A stretch of 64,000 bases of DNA. Origin: an uncultured Alphaproteobacteria bacterium (lineage in GTDB: Bacteria; Pseudomonadota; Alphaproteobacteria; UBA6615). The stretch covers positions 62,001 to 126,000 of the forward strand of contig CALSNJ010000003.1 of NCBI GenBank assembly GCA_943787745.1, given 5' to 3'. Under the pieces are notes generated by a model. That model was not told where the DNA came from and did no database searches. It saw only the letters and a list, made by a program, of their open reading frames with translations. This document shows positions 16,320 through 24,998 of the stretch, piece by piece. A program made the position numbers and the translations under genes. Each line of letters begins with the position of its first letter. Within the stretch, counting starts at the first letter, position 1.

Positions 16320-17219
16320 TTATTTTCGAGCGGTGATTGCTGGGTCGGCAACCATCAGAGCGCGGATATAGGCTGTCGCAAGCCCCTGCTTCTGCGTTGC
16401 GCCGTAATGCTGGAGGGCCAGTGCTGCGAAGTCGAAGGCGCCATAGAGTTCATGTGCCAGCACGGCTATTTTCAGCAGGGCCTCGGGCTGGCTTTTCGCC
16501 AGTTCGGGAAACTGTGCGGGGTCTCTGAAATAGACGGCGTTGCTCCAGATCACTTGCGTAAAGCCCCGGTTGGGGTTGGCATCCTTGATCAAGGGTCGGT
16601 AGGGACGGGAGCCAACGCCGACCATGGTGTGGAAAGACAGCCCATGGCCGCGCAGATTGATATCCACGTCCGCATACAATGCCTGCCCCCGATAGATTGG
16701 CAGAAAATTGACTTCGGTCTGGATCGCCAGCACGTCGCTCATGGTATCGCGGGCCCCTTCGAGAACGAGCAATTCGGCACCCTGGACATCAAGCTTGATG
16801 AAGTCTGCCGGGCGAACGTCGGGGACGTCGTCGAGACGCATCGTCTCAAGTGCTTCGGTGCGAACCGGCTCGCAAAGTTCCCACAGGCTGTGAAATCTCT
16901 GCATGACCTCGGGGTCCGGCGGGAACAGGGATGACGTCATCGGCTCCTTGCCGATGTGCAGGGTGTGGGGATGGCCGTCACCCAGGGCGACGGGGAGAAA
17001 TTTGCTGTTGGCGGGCGCGGTCTGGTTGAGCTTCTCGCATTCGACGGGGTTGGGTTCAAATCCGATCAGAGATGCAGTGCCGCCTGAGACCAGTTGAGAC
17101 CACGGCTCGCTTTCGCCAACATCCATCGCACCCACATCGACAAACTTCATCTGCGGGATCGAAACGTCTTCTCCGGTCAAAAAAGCCAGAATATCAATGG
17201 GGCGCGGGGGCATCGTCAT
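16320..17219 (-). CDS. FkbM-family SAM-dependent methyltransferase
   Basis: 299-residue protein with the FkbM core: FVDVGAMDVGE (SAM-binding glycine loop), IGFEPNPVECEKLNQ, FLPVALGDG, MRLDDVPDVRPADFIKLDVQGAELLVLEGA. Such enzymes usually O-methylate sugars, lipids or secondary metabolites; the target here is unknown. I start at the ATG at 17219 (GGAG about 11 nt upstream); a longer start at 17258 adds 13 charged residues. It sits antisense between grpE and dnaK, interrupting the usual chaperone order, and has no sugar-biosynthesis neighbours. Confidence 0.85.
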   Translation of the reverse strand: MTMPPRPIDILAFLTGEDVSIPQMKFVDVGAMDVGESEPWSQLVSGGTASLIGFEPNPVECEKLNQTAPANSKFLPVALGDGHPHTLHIGKEPMTSSLFPPDPEVMQRFHSLWELCEPVRTEALETMRLDDVPDVRPADFIKLDVQGAELLVLEGARDTMSDVLAIQTEVNFLPIYRGQALYADVDINLRGHGLSFHTMVGVGSRPYRPLIKDANPNRGFTQVIWSNAVYFRDPAQFPELAKSQPEALLKIAVLAHELYGAFDFAALALQHYGATQKQGLATAYIRALMVADPAITARK

Positions 17220-17721
17220 GGGTTCGGGGTCTCCGGTCCGGGGCCGTTTGGTTCGCATGGGGGTTGTTTGCGGAACGGCTTAGTCCCAAACGGCATAGCA
17301 GCAAACGGGCCGCGTGCGCCAGATCACTGGGACGGGGCAGACTGCACGATGCTGAAAGGCAAAAATCACAGTGATTTATGTCTTTTCGAGAAACCTCGGA
17401 CTTTGTCGGCCTCGTGCGCCCTGCGCTTGGCGGAGAGCTGCCATGCAGATGGCGCAGGCCCTGATTCCAGAAAACGCGGGAATATCAGTCGTGTAGCGCC
17501 AAAATGTGACTGTCGGGATATGAGGATCGAGCGCCGACGGGCCGAAATGATGAAAATAGCGTGAAAGATGTGGAATTTCTGACGGTTGCGTAGGGCATGA
17601 CCGGTCCCTATATGTCCGTCGAACACGACTGGTTCTCAGAGCAGAGCCACCAACCGCAATAACAGGGATTTGCCGCGGTGCCATCTGGGCCGGGCAATTC
17701 TGCTGACGAAGCGAGGGTATT
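17220..17721. other. Intergenic region before dnaK
   Basis: 502 bp with no convincing gene. It holds the leader of the FkbM gene on the minus strand and the dnaK promoter region. A sigma32-like site is at 17585-17613. Short ORFs here look random in composition. No CIRCE or tRNA is visible. Confidence 0.6.
17585..17613 (+). promoter_or_regulatory. Heat-shock (RpoH-type) promoter candidate for dnaK
   Basis: GTTG (17585-17588) and CCTATAT (17607-17613) are separated by 18 nt. The alphaproteobacterial RpoH consensus is CTTG, 17-18 nt, CYTATNT, so only the first base deviates. The site lies 108 nt before the dnaK start. Confidence 0.55.
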
Positions 17722-19674
17722 ATGGCGAAAGTAATTGGTATCGATCTTGGTACGACCAACTCCTGTGTGGCCGTCATGGACGGTGATGCAGGCAAGGTGA
17801 TCGAAAACTCGGAAGGCGCACGTACGACGCCGTCCATGGTGGCGTTCTCTGAGAATGATGAACGCCTTGTGGGACAGGCCGCCAAGCGGCAGGCCGTCAC
17901 CAATCCGGAGAACACGATCTTCGCGGTCAAGCGACTGATCGGGCGCCGGTTTGACGACCCGCTGACCCAGAAGGACAGGGATCTCGTCCCGTTCGAGATT
18001 GTCGAAGGCGACAATGGCGACGCGTGGGTCGGCGCCAATGACAAGAAATACAGCCCGTCGGAAATCAGCGCCTTCATCCTGCAGAAGATGAAAGAGACCG
18101 CCGAAGCATTTCTGGGCGAAACCGTTGAACAGGCTGTGATCACGGTCCCGGCCTATTTCAACGATTCACAGCGTCAGGCGACCAAGGACGCGGGCAAGAT
18201 TGCCGGCCTTGAAGTGCTGCGCATCATCAACGAGCCAACCGCTGCCGCGCTGGCTTATGGCCTCGACAAGAAAGAAACCGGCACCATTGTGGTCTATGAC
18301 CTTGGCGGCGGTACCTTCGATGTGTCGATCCTGGAAATCGGCGATGGTGTCTTCGAAGTGAAGTCCACCAATGGTGACACCTTCCTGGGTGGTGAGGATT
18401 TCGACGCCCGGATCATTGAGTATCTGGCCGATGAGTTCAAAAAGGATCAGGGCATAAACCTGCGTGAAGACAAGCTGGCACTCCAGCGTCTCAAAGAAGC
18501 AGCCGAGAAAGCGAAGGTTGAACTTTCGTCCTCGACCCAGACCGAAGTGAACCTCCCCTTCATCACGGCTGACGCCTCGGGACCCAAGCATCTCAATGTG
18601 AAACTGACTCGGGCAAAACTTGAAGCGCTGGTCGAAGACCTCGTTGCGCGGACGGTTGATCCCTGCAAGGCAGCGCTCAAGGATGCCGGTCTCAAGCCAA
18701 ACGAGATTGATGAAGTCATTCTGGTCGGCGGCATGACCCGCATGCCAAAGATTCAGGAGACCGTGAAAAACTTTTTCGGGCGCGAACCGCATCGTGGCGT
18801 GAACCCGGACGAGGTTGTGGCCATTGGTGCTGCGATTCAGGCCGGCGTGCTGGCTGGCGACGTAAAGGATGTGCTGTTGCTCGACGTGACTCCGCTGTCG
18901 CTGGGTATCGAGACGCTGGGCGGTGTGTTTACCCGTCTGATTGATCGCAACACGACGATCCCGACCAAGAAAAGCCAGGTCTTCTCGACCGCCGAGGACA
19001 ATCAGGGTGCGGTGACGATCCGGGTCTTCCAGGGCGAGCGTGAAATGGCTGCGGACAACAAGCTGCTTGGTCAGTTTGACCTTGTCGGCATTCCGTCCGC
19101 ACCGCGTGGTATTCCGCAGATTGAAGTCACTTTCGACATTGATGCCAACGGCATCGTCAATGTGTCGGCAAAGGACAAGGGCACAGGCAAGGAGCAACAG
19201 ATACGCATCCAGGCCTCGGGTGGTTTGTCTGACGATGACATTGATCAGATGGTCAAGGACGCGGAAGCGCATGCCGAGGATGACAAGAAGCGGCGTGAGA
19301 CGGTTGAGATCCGGAACCAAGCCGAAACGCTTGTGCATCAGACGGAACGCAGCCTGAGCGAACATGGCGACAAGGTTGGGGATGAAGACAAGTCCGCAAT
19401 CGAAAGTGACATGGAAGCACTGAAGACAGCCCTCGAAGGCGAGAATCAGGAAGACATCCAGGCGAAGCTCGAAGCGCTTGCCATGTCTTCGATGAAACTC
19501 GGAGAAGCCATCTACAAGTCTGAGCAGGCTGAGATGGGCGACGGCGAAGCCGGTCCGGCAGATGCCGAAATGGACGGTGACGCCGAGGCCGCCAGCGATG
19601 AGACCATCGTTGACGCTGACTTCGAAGAGGTCGATGACGACGACGAGCCCAAGGATCGCTCGTCAACCTCCTAA
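17722..19674 (+). CDS. dnaK: Chaperone DnaK (Hsp70)
   Basis: 650-residue ATP-dependent chaperone. The N-terminal ATPase has [47 protein letters not shown] and [14 protein letters not shown]. The substrate-binding domain begins after [17 protein letters not shown], and an acidic C-terminal tail ([11 protein letters not shown]) ends the protein. Length is typical for alphaproteobacteria (about 635-645). It is followed by dnaJ after 89 bp that contain a strong hairpin, and grpE is nearby, so the KJE system is clustered. Confidence 0.99.
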   Translation: MAKVIGIDLGTTNSCVAVMDGDAGKVIENSEGARTTPSMVAFSENDERLVGQAAKRQAVTNPENTIFAVKRLIGRRFDDPLTQKDRDLVPFEIVEGDNGDAWVGANDKKYSPSEISAFILQKMKETAEAFLGETVEQAVITVPAYFNDSQRQATKDAGKIAGLEVLRIINEPTAAALAYGLDKKETGTIVVYDLGGGTFDVSILEIGDGVFEVKSTNGDTFLGGEDFDARIIEYLADEFKKDQGINLREDKLALQRLKEAAEKAKVELSSSTQTEVNLPFITADASGPKHLNVKLTRAKLEALVEDLVARTVDPCKAALKDAGLKPNEIDEVILVGGMTRMPKIQETVKNFFGREPHRGVNPDEVVAIGAAIQAGVLAGDVKDVLLLDVTPLSLGIETLGGVFTRLIDRNTTIPTKKSQVFSTAEDNQGAVTIRVFQGEREMAADNKLLGQFDLVGIPSAPRGIPQIEVTFDIDANGIVNVSAKDKGTGKEQQIRIQASGGLSDDDIDQMVKDAEAHAEDDKKRRETVEIRNQAETLVHQTERSLSEHGDKVGDEDKSAIESDMEALKTALEGENQEDIQAKLEALAMSSMKLGEAIYKSEQAEMGDGEAGPADAEMDGDAEAASDETIVDADFEEVDDDDEPKDRSSTS

Positions 19675-19694
19675 CTGGACACAAACGGATAATT

Positions 19695-19727
19695 GCGGCG
19701 CGGGTGAGGATGACTTCTCCGCGCCGC
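19695..19727 (+). other. Intercistronic hairpin between dnaK and dnaJ
   Basis: Perfect 9-bp arms GCGGCGCGG (19695-19703) and CCGCGCCGC (19719-19727) around a 15-nt loop. No U tract follows, so a stability or partial-attenuation element that lowers dnaJ relative to dnaK is more likely than a terminator. Confidence 0.6.
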
Positions 19728-19763
19728 ACTTCCTAATCGTCCAAATCGGGGTAAGGGTCATCG

Positions 19764-20903
19764 ATGGCGGATAAGGATTACTACGAAGTTCTGGGTGTGG
19801 ACCGTGGCGCGGAAGCGTCGGCGATCAAGAGCGCGTATCGAAAACTTGCCAAGGAACTGCACCCGGATAAGAATCCCGGTGATGACAAGGCCGAACAGCG
19901 CTTCAAGGAAATCAATCAGGCTTATGACATCCTCAAGGATGAACAGAAGCGTGCCGCTTATGACCGGTATGGCCATGAAGCCTTCCAGAATGGCGGCGGC
20001 GCTCATGCGGGCGGTGGTTTCGAAAATGGTGGCGGGTTTGCCGACATCTTTGATGAGATGTTTGGCGAGTTCATGGGTGGTCGTGGCGGTGGTCGTCGAC
20101 GCACGAGCACGCGTGGGTCGGACCTGCGCTACAATCTTGACGTCAGCCTCGAGGATGCCTTTGCGGGCAAACAGGCGCGCGTCAAGGTCAACGCATCAGC
20201 AGGCTGTGATGAGTGTCATGGTTCCGGCGCAGCTGGCGGCTCGGAACCGGTCAGTTGTCCGTCTTGTCAGGGGGCCGGCAAAGTCCGCGCTCAGCAGGGA
20301 TTTTTCACCGTCGAACGAACCTGTCCGACCTGTCAGGGTGCGGGTCGGGTGATCGACAATCCTTGTGGGTCGTGCGGGGGTGCCGGACGCGTCAACAAGG
20401 AAAAGACACTTTCGGTCAACATCCCGTCCGGGATCGAGGATGGCACGCGCATCCGTGTCGCCGGTGAAGGTGAGGCTGGCTTGCGCGGTGGTCCGGCGGG
20501 CGATCTCTATATTTTTGTTACGATCCAGCCGCATCGGTTTTTCCGCCGTGACGGCGCGGACATCCAGTGTCGTGTTCCGATTCCGATGACAACGGCGTCG
20601 CTCGGCGGATCGATCGAGGTTCCGACCATTGATGGCGGGCGCGCGCGGGTAAATATCCCTGCGGGCACCCAGACCGGACAGCAGTTCCGGTTGCGGGCCA
20701 AGGGCATGTCAGTGCTGCGTTCGAATGTGCGTGGCGACATGTATGTCCAGGCGCAGATCGAAACCCCTGTCAATTTGACCAAGGACCAGCGCGACCTGCT
20801 CAAGAAATTTGAGGACTCCGGTGGCGGATCCCCAAAACACAGTCCGGAATCCGAAGGCTTTTTCACCAAGGTGAAAGAGTTCTGGGACGACTTGAAAGAC
20901 TAG
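19764..20903 (+). CDS. dnaJ: Chaperone DnaJ (Hsp40)
   Basis: 379-residue class I J-protein that delivers clients to DnaK and stimulates its ATPase. J-domain at residues 1-70 with HPD in [10 protein letters not shown]; Gly/Phe-rich linker about 75-115; four zinc-finger repeats [24 protein letters not shown] and CGSCGGAG (about residues 150-215); C-terminal substrate-binding domain. All cysteines of the zinc repeats are present. Likely co-transcribed with dnaK. Confidence 0.99.
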   Translation: MADKDYYEVLGVDRGAEASAIKSAYRKLAKELHPDKNPGDDKAEQRFKEINQAYDILKDEQKRAAYDRYGHEAFQNGGGAHAGGGFENGGGFADIFDEMFGEFMGGRGGGRRRTSTRGSDLRYNLDVSLEDAFAGKQARVKVNASAGCDECHGSGAAGGSEPVSCPSCQGAGKVRAQQGFFTVERTCPTCQGAGRVIDNPCGSCGGAGRVNKEKTLSVNIPSGIEDGTRIRVAGEGEAGLRGGPAGDLYIFVTIQPHRFFRRDGADIQCRVPIPMTTASLGGSIEVPTIDGGRARVNIPAGTQTGQQFRLRAKGMSVLRSNVRGDMYVQAQIETPVNLTKDQRDLLKKFEDSGGGSPKHSPESEGFFTKVKEFWDDLKD

Positions 20904-20981
20904 TCAAACGGACGTTGGGTTCTGCGTGTGAAGTGGTATCTTTCCCACAGGTTCGACAGATGAGCCGGGGTGGGAAAGAAT

Positions 20982-21794
20982 ATGACTGATCAATTGAAAA
21001 TTGGAATCGTGGGTGCGGGTGGCCGGATGGGCCGCATGCTTGTGCAGGTTGTGGCCGAGAGCGAAAGTTGCGTGCTTGGCGGCGCAAGTGAAGTTCCGGG
21101 CTCAACGCTTGTTGGCAGTGATGCCGGAACCCTCTCTGGTGTCGGTGAGAATGGCGTGATCATCACAGATGATACGGCTGCCATGTTCGGCAAGGTTGAT
21201 GCGGTCATTGATTTCACGGTTCCGGCCGCGACCGCGACACACGCTGCGCTTGCCGCAGAAAACGGTTGCGCGCTTATCGCAGGGACCACCGGGCTGGAGA
21301 ATTCTCATCGGGCTGCCCTCGAGAATGCGGCGAAGACGGTTCCTGTCGTCTGGGCCTCGAACATGTCGAGCGGCGTCAATCTGATGTTTGCCATCACAGA
21401 GCGTGTGGCGCGCGCCCTTGATCCGGATTTCGATATTGAGATCGTCGAAATGCATCACAAGCACAAAGTGGATGCGCCCTCAGGTACGGCGCTGAGTCTC
21501 GGCGAAGCCGCGGCGCGTGGTCGTGGTGTCGACTTTGACAGTGAGAAGGTGCTGTCTCGCGAAGGAATCACCGGCGCACGTGAGCGGGGCACGATTGGTT
21601 TTGCGACCTTGCGCGGCGGGGATGTTGTGGGCGAACACAGTGTCATTTTTGCCAGTGCGGGTGAGCGCATTGAACTGACCCACCGGGCGACCGACCGGGG
21701 AATTTTTGCGCGTGGCGCCGTGCGTGCGGCCCGCTGGACCGCCGGGCGTGCGCCGGGATTTTATGCGATGGCCGACGTTCTGGGTCTCGATTAA
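20982..21794 (+). CDS. dapB: 4-hydroxy-tetrahydrodipicolinate reductase
   Basis: 270-residue NAD(P)H-dependent reductase of the lysine/diaminopimelate pathway, which also supplies peptidoglycan. N-terminal Rossmann motif IGIVGAGGRMGRMLV; AGTTGL; the family signature EIVEMHHKHKVDAPSGTAL; and HSVIFASAGERIELTHRATDR. I use the ATG at 20982 with GGGAAAG upstream; a GTG at 20970 would add four residues. It follows dnaJ by 78 bp, a linkage seen in alphaproteobacteria, and overlaps the convergent DUF2244 gene by 4 bp. Confidence 0.97.
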   Translation: MTDQLKIGIVGAGGRMGRMLVQVVAESESCVLGGASEVPGSTLVGSDAGTLSGVGENGVIITDDTAAMFGKVDAVIDFTVPAATATHAALAAENGCALIAGTTGLENSHRAALENAAKTVPVVWASNMSSGVNLMFAITERVARALDPDFDIEIVEMHHKHKVDAPSGTALSLGEAAARGRGVDFDSEKVLSREGITGARERGTIGFATLRGGDVVGEHSVIFASAGERIELTHRATDRGIFARGAVRAARWTAGRAPGFYAMADVLGLD

Positions 21795-22285
21795 CGCACT
21801 GCGTTTGGTGCGGCGTTCATGTCTCGCAAGGCATCGCGCAAGGCGATGGCCAGCTCGTTCCGTTCTTCAGGGGTGAGGAACACTCCGACCTTTAGTGATT
21901 TACCATGACTTGCGAGGCGCAATTCGTTGTCGCCGCCCGGACGAGATGTCAGGTCGACACTCAGCCAGTGTGGGGGCGCAATGCGGTGATGTTGCTCGCG
22001 ACCTGAAGGTCGGACGCGTGCGATCGTCAGTTCCTCCCGGGTCAGACGCACGCGCTCAAAGGCGCGGCCATCACGGACATTGGTGCGGAAGGCCCACCAG
22101 ATCAGCAGGATTTCGCATCCGAAGAACGGCAGGACGGGCCAGGCACCGAGCGCGGTGAAGTAGAGCGCCACGAGCGCGAGTGCGCCGGCTATCCCCAGAA
22201 TGACATTGCGAACACCACGCGGGCTCAAGCTCCGATGCGGGTAAAGGACGGCATCAAAAAGCGGCTCTGTCTCAGTATGGCTCAT
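21791..22285 (-). CDS. DUF2244 membrane protein
   Basis: 164-residue protein of the DUF2244 family, function unknown. Two adjacent TM helices (about 25-45 and 47-66) lie between a short N-terminus with PHRSLSPRG and a cytoplasmic C-terminal part with RVRLTREELTIAR and GVFLTPEERNELAIALRDAL. The family is commonly next to nth in alphaproteobacteria, and here the two are divergent across 111 bp. The stop overlaps the dapB stop region. Confidence 0.9.
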   Translation of the reverse strand: MSHTETEPLFDAVLYPHRSLSPRGVRNVILGIAGALALVALYFTALGAWPVLPFFGCEILLIWWAFRTNVRDGRAFERVRLTREELTIARVRPSGREQHHRIAPPHWLSVDLTSRPGGDNELRLASHGKSLKVGVFLTPEERNELAIALRDALRDMNAAPNAVR

Positions 22286-22396
22286 GGTGAAAGTCTAAGC
22301 TGCCGATAGGGTCTGGAAAAGTAACGCTTTGTCGCAGTGCCGCAGTTGTGAATGGTGGCTGATCGGCACGATGAAACGCGCTAGTCTGCTTGTGTT

Positions 22397-23041
22397 ATGC
22401 CCATGATGAAAAAAGACGCGATCGAGGAATTTTTCCGACGCCTGTCCGGCGCGGACCCGACCCCGACAACCGAACTCGAATATCGCAACACCTATACCCT
22501 TCTGGTTGCCGTCGTGCTGTCCGCACAAGCGACTGATGTGGGTGTGAACAAGGCGACAAAAGAGCTTTTCAAGACGGTTGATACACCACAGAAAATGCTC
22601 GCCCTGGGTGAAGATGAGCTGATCAAGCATGTTCGCACCATTGGTCTTTTCCGCACCAAGGCCAAGAACGTCATCGCGTTGAGCGAGATGCTCGTCAAGG
22701 AGCATGGCGGGGAGGTGCCGCACGACCGTGCCGCGCTCGAAGCCTTGCCGGGTGTTGGCCGCAAGACGGCGAATGTCGTTCTGAACACCGCCTTCGGCGA
22801 GCCCACCATGGCAGTGGACACCCATATCTTCCGCCTCTCCAACCGAACGGGGCTGGCGCCGGGCAAAAATGTACGCGCGGTCGAGGACAAACTGCTCAAA
22901 CGTGTGCCGACTCACTACCTGCAGCATGCCCATCATTGGCTGATCCTGCACGGTCGCTATGTGTGTAAGGCGCGCAAACCTGATTGTGCGGTCTGCATCG
23001 TTGCGGATGTATGCACTTACAAGGCGAAAACCATCGCCTGA
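22397..23041 (+). CDS. nth: Endonuclease III (DNA glycosylase/AP lyase)
   Basis: 214-residue base-excision-repair enzyme that removes oxidised pyrimidines. The helix-hairpin-helix LEALPGVGRKTANVVLN carries the catalytic Lys, and MAVDTHIFR the catalytic Asp. The 4Fe-4S ligands CKARKPDCAVCIVADVC (Cys-x6-Cys-x2-Cys-x5-Cys) are intact at the C-terminus. Length is normal. Confidence 0.98.
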   Translation: MPMMKKDAIEEFFRRLSGADPTPTTELEYRNTYTLLVAVVLSAQATDVGVNKATKELFKTVDTPQKMLALGEDELIKHVRTIGLFRTKAKNVIALSEMLVKEHGGEVPHDRAALEALPGVGRKTANVVLNTAFGEPTMAVDTHIFRLSNRTGLAPGKNVRAVEDKLLKRVPTHYLQHAHHWLILHGRYVCKARKPDCAVCIVADVCTYKAKTIA

Positions 23042-23059
23042 TCCGAGAAGGTTGGGGGC

Positions 23060-23461
23060 CTAGGAGAAGCTGGCGATGCACCGCTCGGTCGCGCTTGGGT
23101 CAAGTTGCGCTGTGTCGTTGCGCGCCTCGACATGCGTCGCCCCAATGGTCCCGTTCCGGGGATAGAGAAAAATATGCAGCACGCAGTTGTTGCTGCGGTA
23201 AAGCCGGAGTTCGCCCGCGCCTTCGCGCCGAACAATCTCGGGTGCACCAAGATAACTGTCGATCCGGGCCGGGTCAGCGCCCAGTAAGTCGGCCATGGTG
23301 GCACGGGGTGCCGGGCGGCGTGTCGGGGTTGCAGGCTGAAGACGCGCAGTCGCGGTTGGTGATTCGGTGCGGGCAGGGGCCTGAGACCGTTCATTTTGCA
23401 CCAGAGAACAGCCGGTAAGCAGCACAATTGCGAGAATCAGGGGACCAGAACGCCAAAACAT
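23060..23461 (-). CDS. Small lipoprotein, related to the one at 1784-2377
   Basis: 133-residue predicted lipoprotein: TM-like signal at residues 6-15 and lipobox LLTGC with Cys18, then a Pro/Thr/Arg-rich linker to about residue 52. The folded part has LLGADPARIDSYLGAPEIVRRE, a YRSNNCVLHIFLYP block and a final Cys, matching the GAP / VRR / Tyr-Ser-Cys / late-Cys pattern of the lipoprotein in the two-component operon at the start of the window. It is the last gene of the apparent bactofilin operon, starting 4 nt after the stop of a 31-residue ORF. No clear ribosome binding site, which suggests translational coupling. Function unknown. Confidence 0.8.
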   Translation of the reverse strand: MFWRSGPLILAIVLLTGCSLVQNERSQAPARTESPTATARLQPATPTRRPAPRATMADLLGADPARIDSYLGAPEIVRREGAGELRLYRSNNCVLHIFLYPRNGTIGATHVEARNDTAQLDPSATERCIASFS

Positions 23462-23465
23462 GGAA

Positions 23466-23561
23466 TCAGGCGGACAGTACGAAGGCGCTCATCAGCATCG
23501 TCACAACGGCCGCGCCGAGAATAGCGACCCGTGAGGGCCGGTCGCGTCGTGAACTAGGCAT
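23466..23561 (-). CDS. 31-residue putative membrane peptide between bactofilin and lipoprotein genes
   Basis: A short ORF starting at the ATG at 23561, 5 bp before the bactofilin stop codon, and ending with TGA at 23466, 4 nt before the lipoprotein ATG. The peptide has a basic N-terminus (SSRRDRPSR) followed by about 19 hydrophobic residues (VAILGAAVVTMLMSAFVLS), a classic single-pass membrane peptide. The tight overlaps on both sides argue for translational coupling. The only Shine-Dalgarno-like GGGAG is about 14 nt upstream, so expression is uncertain. Confidence 0.5.
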   Translation of the reverse strand: MPSSRRDRPSRVAILGAAVVTMLMSAFVLSA

Positions 23562-24021
23562 GGATTTTGATGTCTCCCAGGACTTCGCCGCCCTGTTCGA
23601 TCTCCAGGCGACCATAGATCACATTGCCTGTGATCTTGCCTGTCGCCGTGACGCGAAGCCCGCGTGCGACTTTGAGGTCACCATCAAACCGGCCGCTGAT
23701 GATTGCGGTATCCACTGAGGCCGATCCGACAAAGCGGCCGCCGCGTGAAACTTCCAGCGCGCGGGCGCTGTTCAGGGTCGCATCAATGCGGCCCTCGACC
23801 ACCAGTGTGTCGCATTCGGTGATATCGCCCTTGAGGGTAATGTCGCGCGCGACTGTGAGCGTCTTGGCATCCTGCTGGTTGCCACGATGTGGCTCGCGCT
23901 CTTCTTTGCGTTCGCCCCGTTCATTCAGATTGGGTATTTCCGCGGCGCGGACCGGCTGTCGATCCAGAAAGCTCAGATCGAGGTCTCGTCGTTCATTCTC
24001 GTCACTGACGTCTGCGCTCAT
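23554..24021 (-). CDS. Bactofilin-family cytoskeletal protein
   Basis: 155-residue bactofilin (DUF583): a charged N-terminal tail (residues 1-55) and a beta-helical core, TLTVARDITLKGDITECDTLVVEGRIDATLNSAR onwards, with the repeating G-x-I/V-x-G pattern and GKITGNVIYGRLEIEQGGEVLGDI. Bactofilins self-assemble into membrane-associated filaments that localise cell-wall or motility factors. The ATG at 24021 (MSADVSDEN) is preferred; 12 upstream codons are in frame. First gene of a three-ORF unit with a small membrane peptide and a lipoprotein. An inverted repeat CGTGA-N4-TCACG is 40 bp upstream (24061-24074). Confidence 0.9.
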   Translation of the reverse strand: MSADVSDENERRDLDLSFLDRQPVRAAEIPNLNERGERKEEREPHRGNQQDAKTLTVARDITLKGDITECDTLVVEGRIDATLNSARALEVSRGGRFVGSASVDTAIISGRFDGDLKVARGLRVTATGKITGNVIYGRLEIEQGGEVLGDIKIHA

Positions 24022-24142
24022 GATCGCGCCCCCAATATAGTCCCCGCGCGAAAACATGGACGTGACTGCTCACGTGATATGCAAGATTCTCGCGACTCTC
24101 AGAGCCTTGGATAGCCTATTTACATCAAAATGTCGATAAAAT

Positions 24143-24160
24143 ATATCAAGCCATTGATAT
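24143..24160. other. AT-rich inverted repeat at the end of the EI24 gene
   Basis: Arms ATATCAA (24143-24149) and TTGATAT (24154-24160) around GCCA. On the minus strand it overlaps the EI24 stop codon and is followed by ATTTTA, so it may be a weak terminator; it also lies about 120 bp before bactofilin and could be an operator. Confidence 0.35.
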
Positions 24161-24853
24161 TGTTAAATTAATGTCATTTTCCTTGGGCCTCTGCCGCTCG
24201 AAAACGTGCAACATCATCGATGTTCCGAACAAGGGCAGCAGAAGGTTTACAATGGGCACTGTTGCGATGAGCGCAAAGACGAGGCCGGCGAAGTAGACCG
24301 TACCGCGGTGCTTTAGTCGAAAATCACGAAGTTCCTTGGGCGACATACGCCGGAATCCAACCATTTCCAGATATTCCCGGCCCAGCAGATAGCCGTTGAG
24401 CCCCCAGCCGGCGACGAAATAGATCGGCGGGAAAAACAGCAGCGGTAGCAGCAAAAGATTGAGAGCAATCAGCAGAACACCGAACTTCAGGCCCACCCAG
24501 ATGGCTTCCGAGATGCCCTGGTCGCGTGGCGGTGCAATCTCGGGATAGTGGCGCGCTTCAACGGCCCGGCAGATCGTTTCGATATACAAACTGGCGTAGA
24601 TGCCCAGGGCCGCGGGCAACAAAAGGATCATCAACAGGAAGGCCGCAACGGACCCGAAGATGTCGATGAAGGTCTCAAGGGCGCCCCCAATCCAGGGCAG
24701 CACGCCGACCAACTCGGTGCTGAAAATCAGCCAGCTGAGGCCGCCCCACAGGACGATGGCCGTGGCGAGACTGAGAAAAAAGCACGTCCAGAGAACGGAT
24801 CGAAAACGAGGGCTGCCCAGGTCACCCAGGGCCTTGAAAAATGCGGAGATCAT
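24146..24853 (-). CDS. EI24/CysZ-like integral membrane protein
   Basis: 235-residue protein of the EI24 (DUF540/CysZ-like) family with about five hydrophobic segments (roughly 20-45, 60-85, 123-150, 195-215 plus a re-entrant part). The family motif WGLNGYLLGREYLEMVGFRR followed by ELRDFRLKHRG is clear. E. coli CysZ imports sulfate, but alphaproteobacterial members are uncharacterised, so I do not assign a substrate. The start is the ATG at 24853; longer frames lack family similarity. Divergent from a PfkB kinase. Confidence 0.88.
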   Translation of the reverse strand: MISAFFKALGDLGSPRFRSVLWTCFFLSLATAIVLWGGLSWLIFSTELVGVLPWIGGALETFIDIFGSVAAFLLMILLLPAALGIYASLYIETICRAVEARHYPEIAPPRDQGISEAIWVGLKFGVLLIALNLLLLPLLFFPPIYFVAGWGLNGYLLGREYLEMVGFRRMSPKELRDFRLKHRGTVYFAGLVFALIATVPIVNLLLPLFGTSMMLHVFERQRPKENDINLTISMA

Positions 24854-24998
24854 ACCGCGCAGTTTAGCCAAGGATGCCGCATGAAGACCATGATAATTCT
24901 GATCACCCGTTCGTTCCGCTAACCCATTGTGTGACGTACAGCCCTCGCTATACTCGCGCAGCCATTCATACCCGTTTCCCGAATTTACTGGAGTTTCC

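Noticed and set aside
17220-17721. tRNA or small RNA in the largest intergenic gap
   Set aside because: No cloverleaf, GTTCRA loop or terminator-like end was visible; only the dnaK promoter is supported.
18166-19365. 399-codon minus-strand ORF opposite dnaK
   Set aside because: Long antisense frames over dnaK are a known artefact of its codon use; no motif or ribosome site supports it.
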